A model generated the notes under the pieces. The model was given only the letters and a program-made list of their open reading frames with translations, was not told the DNA's origin and made no database searches. The position numbers and the translations under genes are program-made. DNA of 64,000 nucleotides from Maratus speciosus (Eukaryota > Arthropoda > Arachnida > Araneae > Salticidae), in assembly GCA_963932465.1 (NCBI GenBank), contig OZ010790.1, positions 352,123,087-352,187,086 on the forward strand. The letters run 5' to 3'. Of this stretch, positions 36,421 through 47,951 are shown piece by piece. Within the stretch, counting starts at the first letter, position 1, and every line of letters starts with the position of its first letter.

Positions 36421-37484
36421 TTCATTTTTGGTAAAGTTTGAAACAAAGAGCAAAATAAGGGGTTCAGATAATTCGGTCTAGATAGTGAAGCATTTTGTCA
36501 AGCCTTCAAAATATTAAATTATCTTGTACTGGCCATGCCGTCCCTGGAGTTTAAATACCCTGCCTGTTTAAAATATTTATATGCTGTAAGAAATATGTAT
36601 CAAAGGTCTGCGTAAAATATGTGACTTGAAATAGTGATATTTTTGCACAAAATGCTTCTATTTTAATAATTTGCATGCGTCTCCTTCCTCCCAAAATTCA
36701 AAAACGTTTTTATTTTTTTTTTAAATGTTATGAAATATTTAAAAAATAATAATAGATATCTTCATTACTTTTCATTTTTTTCAACGGACTTCTTTCCAAA
36801 CAATACTCCGGAAATCTAGATGAATGAACCAATTCCCTTTGAAATCCATAGAACCCGAGACAAGAAATCGACGCTACTGTTTGGAAATATAAACTGTTCG
36901 AATGTAAGAGAAGTCTATAATTAAGAATACAAACATTCAACTGTTTCTCACCTTATAAAGTAAATTAAAGTTTTAGATTGTCCAATGACCCCAGAGCCCG
37001 AAAATAAAACCAAGAATCTGTTGGAGCGATTGTAGAAATTTAGATTTGTCTTGAAATGCTACTGATTCAACGTAACTATATTCCACCCGGGTTGGCTCCA
37101 CTACCTTCTGCAGCATATATGTATGAAACCGGGCAATAATTTAAAAATTGCCTTCAATATTTCCGCGATTTTATTTTTACAAACGTCCAGCCATTTTCGC
37201 CTGTAACATCACCCATCAATGCCTAACATTTTTAATTCATCCAATAACAACGCCAGCACTCCGCAAATTCAATTCATATTATTTAGACAAATTACCTGTA
37301 TATATTTACTCTAAAAATTTTAAGCAGATTTTTAATAATAACTGTTGTAATAATTTCCAGCGTCCGATACTCAGATGAAGTTGATTTAGAAGCATGTGCT
37401 AAAGTAAATTAAGTAATAAATTAGTTTAAGTAATAAATTATATTAAAAAAATTAGTATTTTTTTTAATGTTATGAAAAGCACGT

Positions 37485-37485
<1 letters not shown>
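36421..37485. other. AT-rich spacer, nothing recognised
   Basis: Frames at 36728-36940 and 37148-37378 have no recognisable domain. Confidence 0.5.

Positions 37486-37525
<40 letters not shown>
37486..37525. repeat. poly(T) run of 40
   Basis: An uninterrupted T homopolymer. Confidence 0.9.
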
Positions 37526-37528
<3 letters not shown>

Positions 37529-37598
37529 CAAATATTTACCTTTTGTTAAAACCCGTTTATCAGAAAGTAAATGGATAGACAGTCAGCCGTAACAGATT

Positions 37599-37870
37599 TT
37601 AACCCTCTGACAGTCTTGGAAAAGGTTCAAAATTGTAATGTTGTTTTCTATGCATTTTATTTTAAATGCTAAAAAAAGATGATTCTTTCAACATTTTACG
37701 AAAAACTTAATAACGAATATAATGCAATCCTTGGTATTATTAATCATTCTTCAATGTATTAAAAATACATTAAATCAATAGAATTATTTTACTTTAAATA
37801 TTGCTTGTATTGCACTGAAAACTGGAGCGTAGTGAACGTATTAGCACGGGCTTGTCAGTGAGGGGGTTGA
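37599..37870 (+). mobile_element. TTAA-flanked MITE, copy 1 (piggyBac-like)
   Basis: It begins TTAACCCTCTGACAGTCTTG and ends CTTGTCAGTGAGGGGGTTGA, inverted ends with a CCC start and a TTAA (right side mutated to TTGA). It is about 272 bp long and non-coding. A second copy of the same element lies inverted at 56278-56549 inside the LTR retrotransposon leader. Shared inner words include TTTAAATATTGCTTGTATTG against CAATACAAGCAATATTTAAA. Confidence 0.8.
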
Positions 37871-40800
37871 AGGCTAGTGCCGATCATGTCTACGAAACTA
37901 GGTACCGTCTCGGTAATCTTTTTGCATAAACTATCAAAAGTTACCGCGTGGTTTTCAGAAAAAATGGCTTTTCGGATGCAGAAAATATTTCTACGTATGT
38001 ATGGAGAGTTTCAGATTTATACCTCCAGTAGCCTTTTTTCCTTTGTCGGTAAATTCTTATTCATTCCACAGCAGATATTAATTCGACTCGCTATCAGAAA
38101 TTTAAATTTCTGATATCAGGTGCATTCGGACTGGCCTTGAACTATCCTTATACACATTTTAAACCTGTACGTGTGGTAGATTTTTCTAGACATCGCACAA
38201 TTTTCAGGAGATCAGAAACACAGAGCGGAAATTTCTTTTATTTGTATATATTTGTTTTAATTTGGAATAACATGTGCTTGATGTCCATTGTTCAATTAAT
38301 AATGTATTGGAGTAAGAATAATTTTATGGTGTAGTGTTTCTTTATACCATATATTTCTTTTATTTCATTAGTATTTTTCGGCGATTTAGATGTTACTTGC
38401 ATTGTAATATCAGCCTAAATTCACATGGCACTACGTTTAAAGCTTCAACATGTGTAGCGTATAATAATTTATTTATATTATAATTTTCATCAATAACTGT
38501 TACCTTTTTGCCTCGTTTAAGCTTTACATTGACAGAAAGATTTTTTGTTGAGTTGTAAACAGTCTGGAAGCTAGGAGAAAAATCTATTGTACAAATGAAA
38601 TATATTTTAAACAATTGACTTTCTGAGATAAAAAAAATATGTTTCATCTTTAATTTTTTAACCATTTATATGTCATTCTTGAAGAAATATTTTAAATTTT
38701 TTGTGTGATTTTTTTTCAGTTTAAACTTCAATATAATCCGGATAATTTAATGCACTTAATAATATCATTAGAATATTGCTTATGATATTTTGTAATTTTT
38801 CCCTTACATGTTTGTTACCTTATGCCACATTCCAAATCGGGTTGGGGGTGTTAAGAGAAATATAAATAAAAATGCAATATCCTAAAAATAGGACAATAAA
38901 AATAAAGGCATTCCTTCCATTCTTGCCGATAAATCGTTAAAATGACAATTAGAAAATAATGGCGACATTTTAACACAATCGTATTAAAAACCTTAGCATT
39001 ATAAATGGCAATGTAGTTATTCTCTGTAATATGTAACCAAGAAACAATACTCTTTTCTTGACAAAAAGTCGAGGAAAAGCAAAAAGTACAATAAACACTC
39101 ATAGCATTAAGTGAAATTGAAAACTGTATGGCATAACAGAAAAACATTTATTTTATTGATAATGAGCGTTGCTTTAATACAGGAAGTTGCCCCTACTGAT
39201 TACAACACATTATCACTGTCTGGACATATATAATACAAGGAATGTAGGGTAATTATAATAAAAACCGATTATGGAACTTTTGGTATGTTTTTACGTTTTA
39301 TGTTTACTCAATCCGTTTTCGTTCTTTTTTTTACTATTCTATGTGCATCTGTGTACACTGGATTTTGTTTTTGTTTTAATGTGCGAAAAGTCTTTTTTTT
39401 CTGTTGTTGTTTACGATTATGCGATATGTATTTGAATAAACACGATAGTGCTCAAACTATACTTTCGATTGAGCGATTGTGTGAACATTTTATAGTCCAA
39501 TATTGCAAAAACTGTATACGTTTCCGCAGAAATTGGCCAATGGCGTTGGTATCTAAACCATAATTAAACCATTTTACAAACATTCTGTGACGATAATGGC
39601 TTAAACTTTTCTTTTGTATCTTAATAATTTAATATATATTATTTTTCATTTTAATATTTACCTTATATGGATTTAACAATTATGTTTCATCTGAATCTCA
39701 CTTAATTTAGTAAAATATAACTTCCCAACAAAAAAAAAAAATATATGTAGAAAAGCGGGAGTTGGAAATTTAGTTAATGCATATTTAAGAGAAAATAATA
39801 GCGAAACATATTCATTTAAAATAACTCAAAACTCTCATTAGCATGACTATCTAAATTTGCTTTTCATTCATTTTTTTAACCTCATGCGCGGAAATAAAAT
39901 TCTTTGAAATTTACGTAACATTGCATCTTTGCATGCGGACATTTTTATTAAAAAGTTTATGTTTTTACCAGCGGAAGCAATTTACATTTCAAATATTTTT
40001 TAGGTTTTATTTAATTTTATATTAATATTTTTTTTTAAGAATAGTATTTCGTAAAGTGTCCGTTAAGTTCAATGAAATCCTTACGCATATGTTTTTAAAT
40101 GAAAATTGTATTTTCTTTTTAAAAAATGAAATCTTCAGTTATTGCATGACTGACATTTTAGTAAATAGGAAATAAAACATAGCACCCGATTCCTTAGAGT
40201 TATGTTGCCGTCATGCATAAAGCATTTAATAAAAAGTGACTGCACGCTTAGGAAATTATTTTTGTTATTTTTTTCCGTGAAATGATTAATTTCTGTATTA
40301 TAGCATATGCGTTAAATGTAAATTATTTTAGATGAAAAATTTTACGCTAGTAAACTTTTATAATTATGCTCATATATACTAAAAAGTTGCAATAGCTTCT
40401 CCGATAGAATGACGTCAATTTCGTATTCGAAAATGTAATACGTGAATGATAATTTTAACAGATTAATAAAAATATTATTCATGCACAGTTTCTTTTTCTG
40501 GCAACTGGAAAAATAATTATATTGGACTTGAAAAAATAGGGCGGTTGAAGAAAAATGTAAAGTCTCGTGTGAGAAATTTCTAGAGTTGACATTAACTTAG
40601 CCACGTTCTAAAACGATGTATATCCAGTTTCATGCAAATCGATCAAAAATTAAAAATTGTATAATCAAATACAACTCTAGAATGCCTTTTGTTTATATAA
40701 ATAGATAACGTTTAATTTAGAAATGTAAACAAATCAGAGAGTGAAACTTGGTGAAACTCATAAACTTATGTTCCAGAAGACAAATTTAAAATTTTAAAAT

Positions 40801-41273
40801 CATTCCTAGTATTTAAGAATAGTTTAATCTTAATTTACTAATTGACTTATAAAAGTAATTAAAGTATTCAGGATTTGCGATGAGTCTAAATACCTATAAT
40901 TTTAGAGTTAATTTAAAAAAATGTACTAACGACAAACATCCATTTCGACATGGGGTCAGAAACTGATATTAATATTATGAAGCGCGAGCATGTGTAGTAA
41001 GTAAATTGAAGATACCTACACGTTATGTGTCGATACACAGACTTTTCAACTGCGAAGCTTCCCCAACGTTTGGTTTTCATTGTTACTTTGTTTATTATCA
41101 TTATAAATGTTTTCTTCCCTAGTACCATTTTAGATTTCATATGCCGAAAAAGTGACATTTTACAGGCTATATTAGCGAAAATGTCCACTTTGCCAAACAT
41201 ATTGTTTAGCTATTTCACACGACCGATCAAATGTTTAAAGTTAGTGTGAGTGAATTATGTCGGACGGCTTTCA
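37871..41273. other. AT-rich intergenic DNA, nothing recognised
   Basis: Short frames (37877-38113, 38137-38334, 38393-38665, 38851-39147, 39285-39563, 40913-41249) are all explained by chance in AT-rich DNA or have hydrophobic composition with no recognisable family. No RNA gene or element end was found. Confidence 0.5.
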
Positions 41274-41346
41274 GTCGAGGTTGCTCATTGGATAGAGCGT
41301 TAGCAATTTATTTCAGAGATCTTCTCTTTGACTCCTAGCCAGGAGA
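41274..41346 (+). repeat. tRNA-like SINE head or tRNA pseudogene
   Basis: TTGCTCATTGGATAGAGCG (41281-41299) closely resembles a tRNA D-arm/box A, and TCTTTGACTCC (41324-41334) resembles box B. The acceptor stem does not pair and the anticodon loop is not clean. It is therefore a SINE head or decayed tRNA copy and not a working gene. Confidence 0.55.
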
Positions 41347-41716
41347 GTTTTCACTGAGATAAAAGAAATGGCATATCAAAAACTGTATATTAGAGTGAAA
41401 GCTAGATACCTCATTTTGACTCAATTTAAGAGTATATCTAGAGACTACCGGTTGGAATATTTACCTCTAGGCCAGAAGAAAAAATTGCCGTAAGTGGTAT
41501 CTCACGTATGGAAAATTTATTTTGTTGTTTTTTCTGTTAATGATTGCTAGTGTTCAAAATTATTAAAAATGAATGCATTTAAAACTACAGAATATTTTCA
41601 AATTATTCTGCGTAGCATATATCAGGACAATTTATTTCTCACGCTGAAAATTGGTAGCATTTAAATGCAATTTTTTGACTTAATTTGCAACTCTCATTTT
41701 CTTGGTGTAAAACCAG

Positions 41717-41856
41717 ATATCCTAGGTCGAAAAAAAATTTGGAAAGCAATAATTGAAGAAGCTGTAAACAGAGATTGTATAAAATCCAATCTAAACTACA
41801 CCGAAATGAGTGATAATGATTTTTATCAAATTGATAAAGTGTTGCACTCCGTTTGA
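41717..41856 (+). CDS. candidate terminal exon, unidentified protein
   Basis: A plus-strand frame open from 41665 ends in TGA at 41854-41856. A CTCTCATTTTCTTG pyrimidine-rich stretch followed by CCAG (41713-41716) could be a 3' splice site. The 46 codons after it read ILGRKKIWKAIIEEAVNR and then DCIKSNLNYTEMSDNDF, mixed charged and hydrophobic composition unlike the surrounding chance frames. A possible polyadenylation signal AATAAA lies at 41985-41990, about 130 bp downstream. I do not recognise the family and no other exon was found in the window, so this may be the last exon of a gene with a long upstream intron, or a pseudogene fragment. Transcript data would decide. Confidence 0.3.
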
Positions 41857-41990
41857 GAAATTTAAAAAAAATGAAAAAAGATATATGCATTTTTGTCTTT
41901 ACATGTTAAATTTAATCAGTATACTTATAATTAGTTTTTCAGTTGAAATTTTGACCTAAAATGTAATGTTCTTTTTAAAAATTTAATAAA

Positions 41991-43495
41991 AACTTTTTAA
42001 TTTCCCGTAAGATTAACACATCCACGCTGTTTATCCCATTTGTAGGGTGATAGTTATTATTATTATTAAAAATAATAATTTATTAATAAAGGTTTTATGA
42101 ACTATGAATGCATTTAAAACGGTTCATTATAGAATGATACAGAAAATATACTCAAAATTATTTTACATGTTGTCAGATATGCTGCTTTCAAAAAGCAACC
42201 TATTACAAAGTATGCTGTTTTACACAAATTTCAATTATTTCCAAGAAATTCATAGAAGATAAAACTGAAAATCTCATAGATTTCGCTTTAAAGATATTTC
42301 TGAATTTTAATTTTAATTTTTTCTTATATATTATAATTGATTAACATTTAAAAATAAATAAAATAATGTGAAAGAAAATTAATGTGTTATTCCTGAATGT
42401 AACAAAATTTTGAATATCATAATATTCAATTCCATATTGCTTTTTTAATATACTGATTGAATTGGGAGTTTTTAGTTCTAAATTGTTATATTTTAATGAT
42501 TTGCAGCTTTCTTTTAAATGCACGTATTGTTTTTGTGGCGAAAGTTTTGACATCGCATGTTTTTACTGTTTCGATTATGCATATTTTTTTTTCAATCAAA
42601 ATGATCTTATTTATTATCGATAAAGTATAAAGTTATTGTAGGACAGATAAAACAAAAGACTTGAGGTTAAATAATAATAATAATAATAATTAATAATTTC
42701 TTATCAGAGAAAACACTTTTAATTACTTCCCTACATTTTCATATTTCTAACGACGAATATTTGTCTTACCACTGGTAGGATATCATGTCAAATATTAGGA
42801 CATGTATTTAAAAGAAAATAGTTCCATTTTTATCACACTTTTTTTTTTACTTAAGAAACAATAACCACTTTAAAGTAATGTTACATAGGGAACATTTTTT
42901 GTCAATTGTGTTCGATTTAGAAAATTAACATGTGCGTAAAAATGTATTTGTATATAAAAAACTGTTTTAATATGCTTTGTTATGATGTGCATTTAAATAT
43001 ATTTATACTTAGGTAACAAATATTGCATATTTCAATGAATGATTGCTTTCTCAAAATGTTTATGCTAGACATCGTTGAAAATTCATATACATAATAAGAA
43101 AACAGTATGCAATCTTTGGGTAATTATGATTTTTTTAACCAATCAAATCGGCTGTTTCAGATGAGTGAACGGCATAAGATTGTATTGAAAAGTAATGGGA
43201 TTGTAATAATGGATGATTCTTTTAATTTCTTCTGTTCCTAGTAGTGATTTCGATCATCTTGATTAATGATAAGGTAATTATGTACAAAAATGATGAATAT
43301 ATGCTTGATCGTGTTATCGGTATGACGTAGTCTAGCGTTTACAGAAGCTGTTCATTTCGATCAATCTATGATTCCGAGACTGTGGCAATGCTACATTTTA
43401 GCAAATGCTAGTAGAAGTCAGTAAAAAGTGTATAAAAAATATCAAATGACCGATTTCAGCATTGACGGCACAACCACAGAAAGCCTGCAAAAGCG
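41991..43495. other. AT-rich spacer, nothing recognised
   Basis: No gene is visible. A small AAT trinucleotide run lies near 42671-42692. Confidence 0.5.
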
Positions 43496-43597
43496 ATGGC
43501 AGCAGGGTTAAATGCCGCTGGTGGGCAGCTACATTCTAGACAAATTGTATACACGAGACTTAGTCAACATAGTTTTTATGCCAGACGTCCGTCTTAA
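43496..43597 (+). pseudogene. Tc1-like transposase fragment, plus strand
   Basis: A short frame reads MAAGLNAAGGQLHSRQIVYT and then RLSQHSFYARRPS before TAA. This matches the DNA-binding second half of Tc1-like transposases (…LNAAG…VS..TV..RL…GL.ARRP). Only about 33 codons are recognisable, and the sequence downstream is out of frame or unrelated. Confidence 0.6.
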
Positions 43598-43689
43598 GGT
43601 CTACACTGTCAGACAAAACTGTAAATTTATGAGCCTTTGCTATTAAATTTTCACGGGCAACAGCCTTATTTGATGAAAAACGGTCTGAT

Positions 43690-44250
43690 CCACTGACAAA
43701 ATACCGTACGACCCCATACGTTTTCCTCCGCTAGGGTGTAACCCTTCATTTTAGTCGTGTTTCGAAAAATAGTGTAAGTTAACAGGGACCGTAAGATATT
43801 TTTTACCCGCCAAAAAAGCGATTATGTGATGATTATCTAATGTGCTACGTGCTACCGAATAGTAAGTAAAGAGTTATTGTGTTTTGAAGTGTATTATATC
43901 TTTGCCCGGTAAAATTACGGGCTGTACAAAATAATGGGCATGGAATTTTTTTTATGGGCTATGACTGGAATTTCTGCTGCCGGCCTCTGCCCGTAATTTT
44001 ACAGGGATATTTTTAGATACTTAGAAAATTAAGGGCAATTCACATATTCTTGTAGTTCTAGCCCATCTGTTACGTCAACGTTAAAATCAAAAACCATCAA
44101 ATACGGTACGAACCCATACATTTTACTCCACTTGTGTGTACTCGTTGACACAAAATGATGAACTCGGATTTTTTTTTTTTTTTTTTAGTGGGTATGACTG
44201 GAAACTCTGCTAGCGTCCTCTGGCCGTAAATATTTTTAACAGTGTGACAC
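43690..44250. repeat. diverged direct repeats with CCGTAAAATTTACGG-type ends
   Basis: Blocks at about 43695-43735 (ACGACCCCATACGTTTTCCT) and 44105-44145 (ACGAACCCATACATTTTACT) are alike, as are 43965-44015 and 44192-44245 (ATGACTGGAA…TCTGCT…CCTCTG…CCGTAA). CCCGGTAAAATTACGGG at about 43906 and CCCGTAATTTTACAGGG at about 43989 are inverted. They may be ends of small DNA elements inserted between the two Tc1 fragments. The superfamily is uncertain. Confidence 0.4.
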
Positions 44251-44289
44251 TTACTTCTTGTCACAGGCGTAAATGGTTAGAATGGTGCA

Positions 44290-44720
44290 CAGACATTGAT
44301 CAAAATGCTGCCCCATACGTATATGTCACCTCCGCTGTGCTTGTGCATTTTGCATATAAAAGTTTAGTCATCATGTCAGACTCTCTCTGACAACGCGCCG
44401 ATTATCTGTCTGTAAACTAATCATTGATTCGTCAGTGAGCATCAGATTGCTAGACTGGTAGTGGTCCATACTAAGTTCTCTCTGCACCATTGATGCCGAT
44501 CAAGCCTATGACGAAAGGTAAGAGGCTTACATATTGTCGGAAGCCTAGTATAAAAACTATGCTAATTAAGTTGCCCGTGTACAGTTTCTCGCAAAACTAG
44601 CATACCAACAGCGGAATTTAACTCTTTTGCTATTACTGTGGCTGACAGTTTTCGGTTGTGCCAACCGTTAATGCCACAATTCGATCATCTAACGGTTCTC
44701 CTTTATGCGGACAACCTTCT
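44290..44720 (-). pseudogene. Tc1-like transposase fragment, minus strand
   Basis: On the minus strand, RLSATVIAKELNSAVG, HSFYTRLPT, CKPLTFRHRLDRHQW, SLTDESMISLQTDNRR and KHSGGDIYVWGSIL can be read across several frames. They are in the order expected for a Tc1-like transposase from the end of the DNA-binding domain to beyond the catalytic aspartate (the D of TDES). Multiple stops and frame changes make it a pseudogene. It runs opposite to the fragment at 43496-43597, so the element was rearranged or two copies are involved. Confidence 0.65.
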
Positions 44721-44976
44721 ACTGGACTTTTGCTAGCTTTTCTCTTTGACATGTAGCGTTACCACAGTCTTGAAAACATAGATTGGTCGTTAGAATCAGA
44801 TTCGACAGCATCGGCGTAACACTGGAAAAACCCATCATCCTGAAAATACGACCAAGCGTAAAATCATCCATTTGGTACATAATTACCTGAACATCAATGT
44901 GATAGAGACCTACACACATAGCTTGGTATTCAATTAAATCATTATGCAAAACAAATAATAAATAGTATTTTGCCAT

Positions 44977-45274
44977 ATATTTCTTTTATAAAATAAATAA
45001 TGTAAAATTAATTTGAAACAAAAATCGTAAGAACAAAGGATAAAGAAAAGTCATTAAATTGTAATTATGAATGAATATATATGTTTTTAGTATCATTTAA
45101 TTTGTAAAAATATATGTTTTGTGAATATGTTAGGTATTTCGGAAAATAACCAATGATTAAAATTTTTGTATTATTTTATATGCTAATTAATTGTGTGATA
45201 AAAACTCATATATGCTTCAGGCGAAAATAGGGCAATAATAACTTAAAGTGGTACACTCGGACGCCATAGAAAAC
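44977..45274. other. AT-rich spacer upstream of the LTR element
   Basis: Nothing recognisable is seen. Confidence 0.5.
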
Positions 45275-45368
45275 ATGAGAAGAATGAAGCCAGTCAAAAA
45301 TATTTATGACGCTTTCAGGACTGACAGGGCTAATATTTATGGGTATCATCGTCTGTGGCAAAGGGGTC
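45275..45368 (+). other. open frame interrupted by the LTR element
   Basis: From an ATG at 45275 the frame is open to the insertion point (MRRMKPVKNIYDAFRTDRAN, then YGYHRLWQRG). When one target duplication is removed, it stays open for 22 further codons after 59202, ending at TAG 59264-59266. Base composition here is less AT-rich than the surroundings. It may be a small host exon, or part of an older repeat, broken by the retrotransposon. I recognise no family. Confidence 0.25.
45364..45368. repeat. target-site duplication GGGTC, left
   Basis: Identical to 59197-59201, directly flanking the outer ends of the two LTRs. Confidence 0.9.
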
Positions 45369-45454
45369 TGTAACGAAGCTTCCGTTATACTATAGATGTG
45401 GCCGTGTTGTTGACGACGTACTGAAATTTAGAACACCAGGTCTTATTAAAAAAA

Positions 45455-47951
45455 GTCCTTCGGGCCAGTGCCGGGAGGAAGAGGTAGCTTTCATAATCCT
45501 TATTTTAAAAAAGCCAACTTATATCATGCAAACACACGAAGCTCAATTTAGTGGAAACCGAATATAGGAGATTCAATACTAATTTTTATCAATATAATGA
45601 ATGAGAATTTCGCGAAATTAGTCAGCTTTATCCAAGCTGCTTTTCTTTAAAGTAACTTATATTTGGCTGTCAAATTCGGCAATTTCTTAAAGTGCCTGTC
45701 ATTTTAAGACAACATGGTGGATGAGGCTAAGCAGTGAACTTGGTCGAGACCTTAGTAATTGCTGTGCACATGCTCACTCACATCGGAATCGGTTAATATA
45801 TAGGAGTGCTGTCGCATGCAAAAAATCAGATTTTTCAAAATGTCACCCACAATAGAAATTGAAACTGCTATATCTGAGCCATTTTTTAAGGTAAAGACAA
45901 ACAAAAAAATGCTCCTGAATCCTTATATCAAGATCAAATACTTAAGAAAGAAACCTTTTTCAATTTCTAATTTTTTGGCACCTCACTTTAAATATATATA
46001 TATTTTTTTAATTTAATGGCCGCCATTTTGAAACAAGATAGCTGATGAATCTGGCCAGCGAACTTGGTCGAGGTGTTGATGTATACTATCCACATGCCTT
46101 CTTACATCGAAATAGGCGAATACGTGTGTTATCGTGTGACAAATACAAGATCGTTTCAAAATGTTAGCCATGCTAGAAATTCAAAGTGCTATAAATCAAC
46201 CATTTTTTTAAGATATCAACAAAAGAACAAATTTTCAGAAACAAAAACTGCTCCGGAATCTTTGTATCAAGGCCAAACACATAAAAAGAATCTTTTTCAT
46301 TTTCCAATTTTTTAATACCTCATTTTGAATTTTAAATTTAATTTTTTTTAATGGCAACCCTTTTGAAACAAGATGGCGAATGAAGCTGGCCAACGAATTC
46401 GGTCGAGACATTGGTATGTACTATGTACAGACCAAGTTACATCCAAATAGGTTCATAAATACGCCTGATATCGCGTGACAAAAATCAGGTCGTTTTAAAA
46501 TGTCAGCCACAAGAGAAATTCAAAATGCTATTACTCAGCCATTTTTTTTAGATATAGACGAAAGAAAAACTGTTCCGGAATCTTTGTATTAAGGTCAAAC
46601 ACATACAAAAAAAATCTTTTTCATTTTCCAATTTTTTGGTATCTCATTTAAATTTTTTTATTATTTAATTTTTTTAAATGGCCGCCATTTTGAAACAAGA
46701 TGGCGGATGAAGCTGGTCAACGAACTCGGTCGAGATATTTGTATGTACTATGTACACACCAAGGTACATCCAAGTCGGTTCATAAATACGCCTGTTATTA
46801 TGTAAGAAAAATCAGGACGTTTCAAAATGTCAGCCGCGCTAGAAATTCAAAATGCTATAACTCAGCCATTTCTTAAGATATAGACGAAACAAAAACTGCT
46901 CCCGAATCTTTTTATCAAGGTCAAACACATAAGAAGAAAATATTTTTTCAATTTTCAATTTTTGGTACCACAATTCAAATTTAAATTTTTCTTAAAAATT
47001 TAAATGGCCGCCATTTTTAAACAAGATGGCGGGTGAAGCTGGCCAACGAACCCGGTCGAGACATTGGTATATACTATGCATAAACGAAGTTACATCCAAA
47101 TCGGTTCATAAATACGTCTTTTATCGCGTGACAAAATTCAGGACGTTTCAAAATGTCAGCCACGCTAGAATTTCAAAATGCTATAACTCAGCCATTTTTT
47201 AAGATATAGACGAAACAAAAACTGCTCCGAAATCTTTGTATAAAGGTCAAATACATAAGAAAAAAATATTTTTCCATTTTCAATTTTTTGGTACCACATT
47301 TCAAATTTAAAATTTTTAAAAACATTTTAAATGGCCGCCATTTTGAAACAAAATGGCGGATGAAGCTGGCCAACAAACTCGGTCGAGAGATTCGTATGTA
47401 CTATGTACACACCGAGTTACATCCAAATCGGTTCATAAATACGCCTTTTATCGCGTGACAAAATTCAGGACGTTTCAAAATGTCAGCCACGCTAGAATTT
47501 CAAAATGCTATAACTCAGCCATTTTTTAAGATATAGACGAAACAAAAACTGCTCCGGAATCTTTGTATAAAGGTCAAATACATAAGAAAAAAATATTTTT
47601 CCATTTTTAATTTTTTGGTACCACATTTCAAGTTTTAATTTTTTTTAAAAATTTTAAATGGCCACCATTTTGAAACAAAACGGCGGATAAAGCTGGCCAA
47701 CGAACTCGGTCGAGACATTGGTATGTACTATGTACACACCGAATTACATCGAAATCGGTTCATAATTACGGGAGTTACAGTGTGACATAGGTCAGATATA
47801 TATATATATATATACATATATCAATTTTGAACGGAGGGTGGTTTCGGGGTCTGGGGGTCATGATCGATGAAAATATACCAAAATTTTTTGAAATCGCTTT
47901 CCTCCGAACGGCTGCAATTGGTAGCTTTATTGTAAAGAAAGCTACCTAAAA
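45455..47951 (+). mobile_element. tandem-array element 3, 3'-hairpin type, nested in the LTR
   Basis: Its limits come from comparison with the intact LTR at 58168-59196. The left junction follows ATTAAAAAAA, and the right junction is CTACCT then AAAACTC. It begins with an imperfect hairpin (TCCTTCGGGC-CAGT-GCCGGGAGGA, 45456-45479). GGTAGCTTT follows at 45483, then about 6.5 copies of a 327-bp unit, a TA microsatellite (about 47797-47820) and a unique tail. It ends with the perfect hairpin GGTAGCTTT-ATTGTAAAG-AAAGCTACC (47920-47946) followed by TAAAA. The four A may be a 4-bp duplication or the element's end. It has no protein. It fits the Helitron2/Helentron-like non-autonomous pattern, by inference. 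Confidence 0.75.
45700..47790 (+). repeat. tandem array, 327-bp unit, about 6.5 copies
   Basis: The mark ATGGCCGCCATTTTGAAACA lies at about 46017, 46351, 46678, 47003, 47331 and 47657 (periods 325-334), with an earlier partial copy at about 45710. Each unit also has GAACTCGGTCGAGACATTGG, CATCCAAATCGGTTCATAAA, TTTCAAAATGTCAGCCACGC and ACTCAGCCATTTTTTAAGAT. The last units (46.7-47.8 kb) are nearly identical and the first are more diverged, as when an array grows at one end. Confidence 0.92.

Noticed and set aside
39285..39563. 92-codon frame rich in Phe and Cys
   Set aside because: T-rich sequence alone explains the composition. I see no splice or start context and no known domain.
41274..41346. 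Functional tRNA gene
   Set aside because: Box A and box B are present, but the acceptor stem does not pair and the anticodon arm is irregular.
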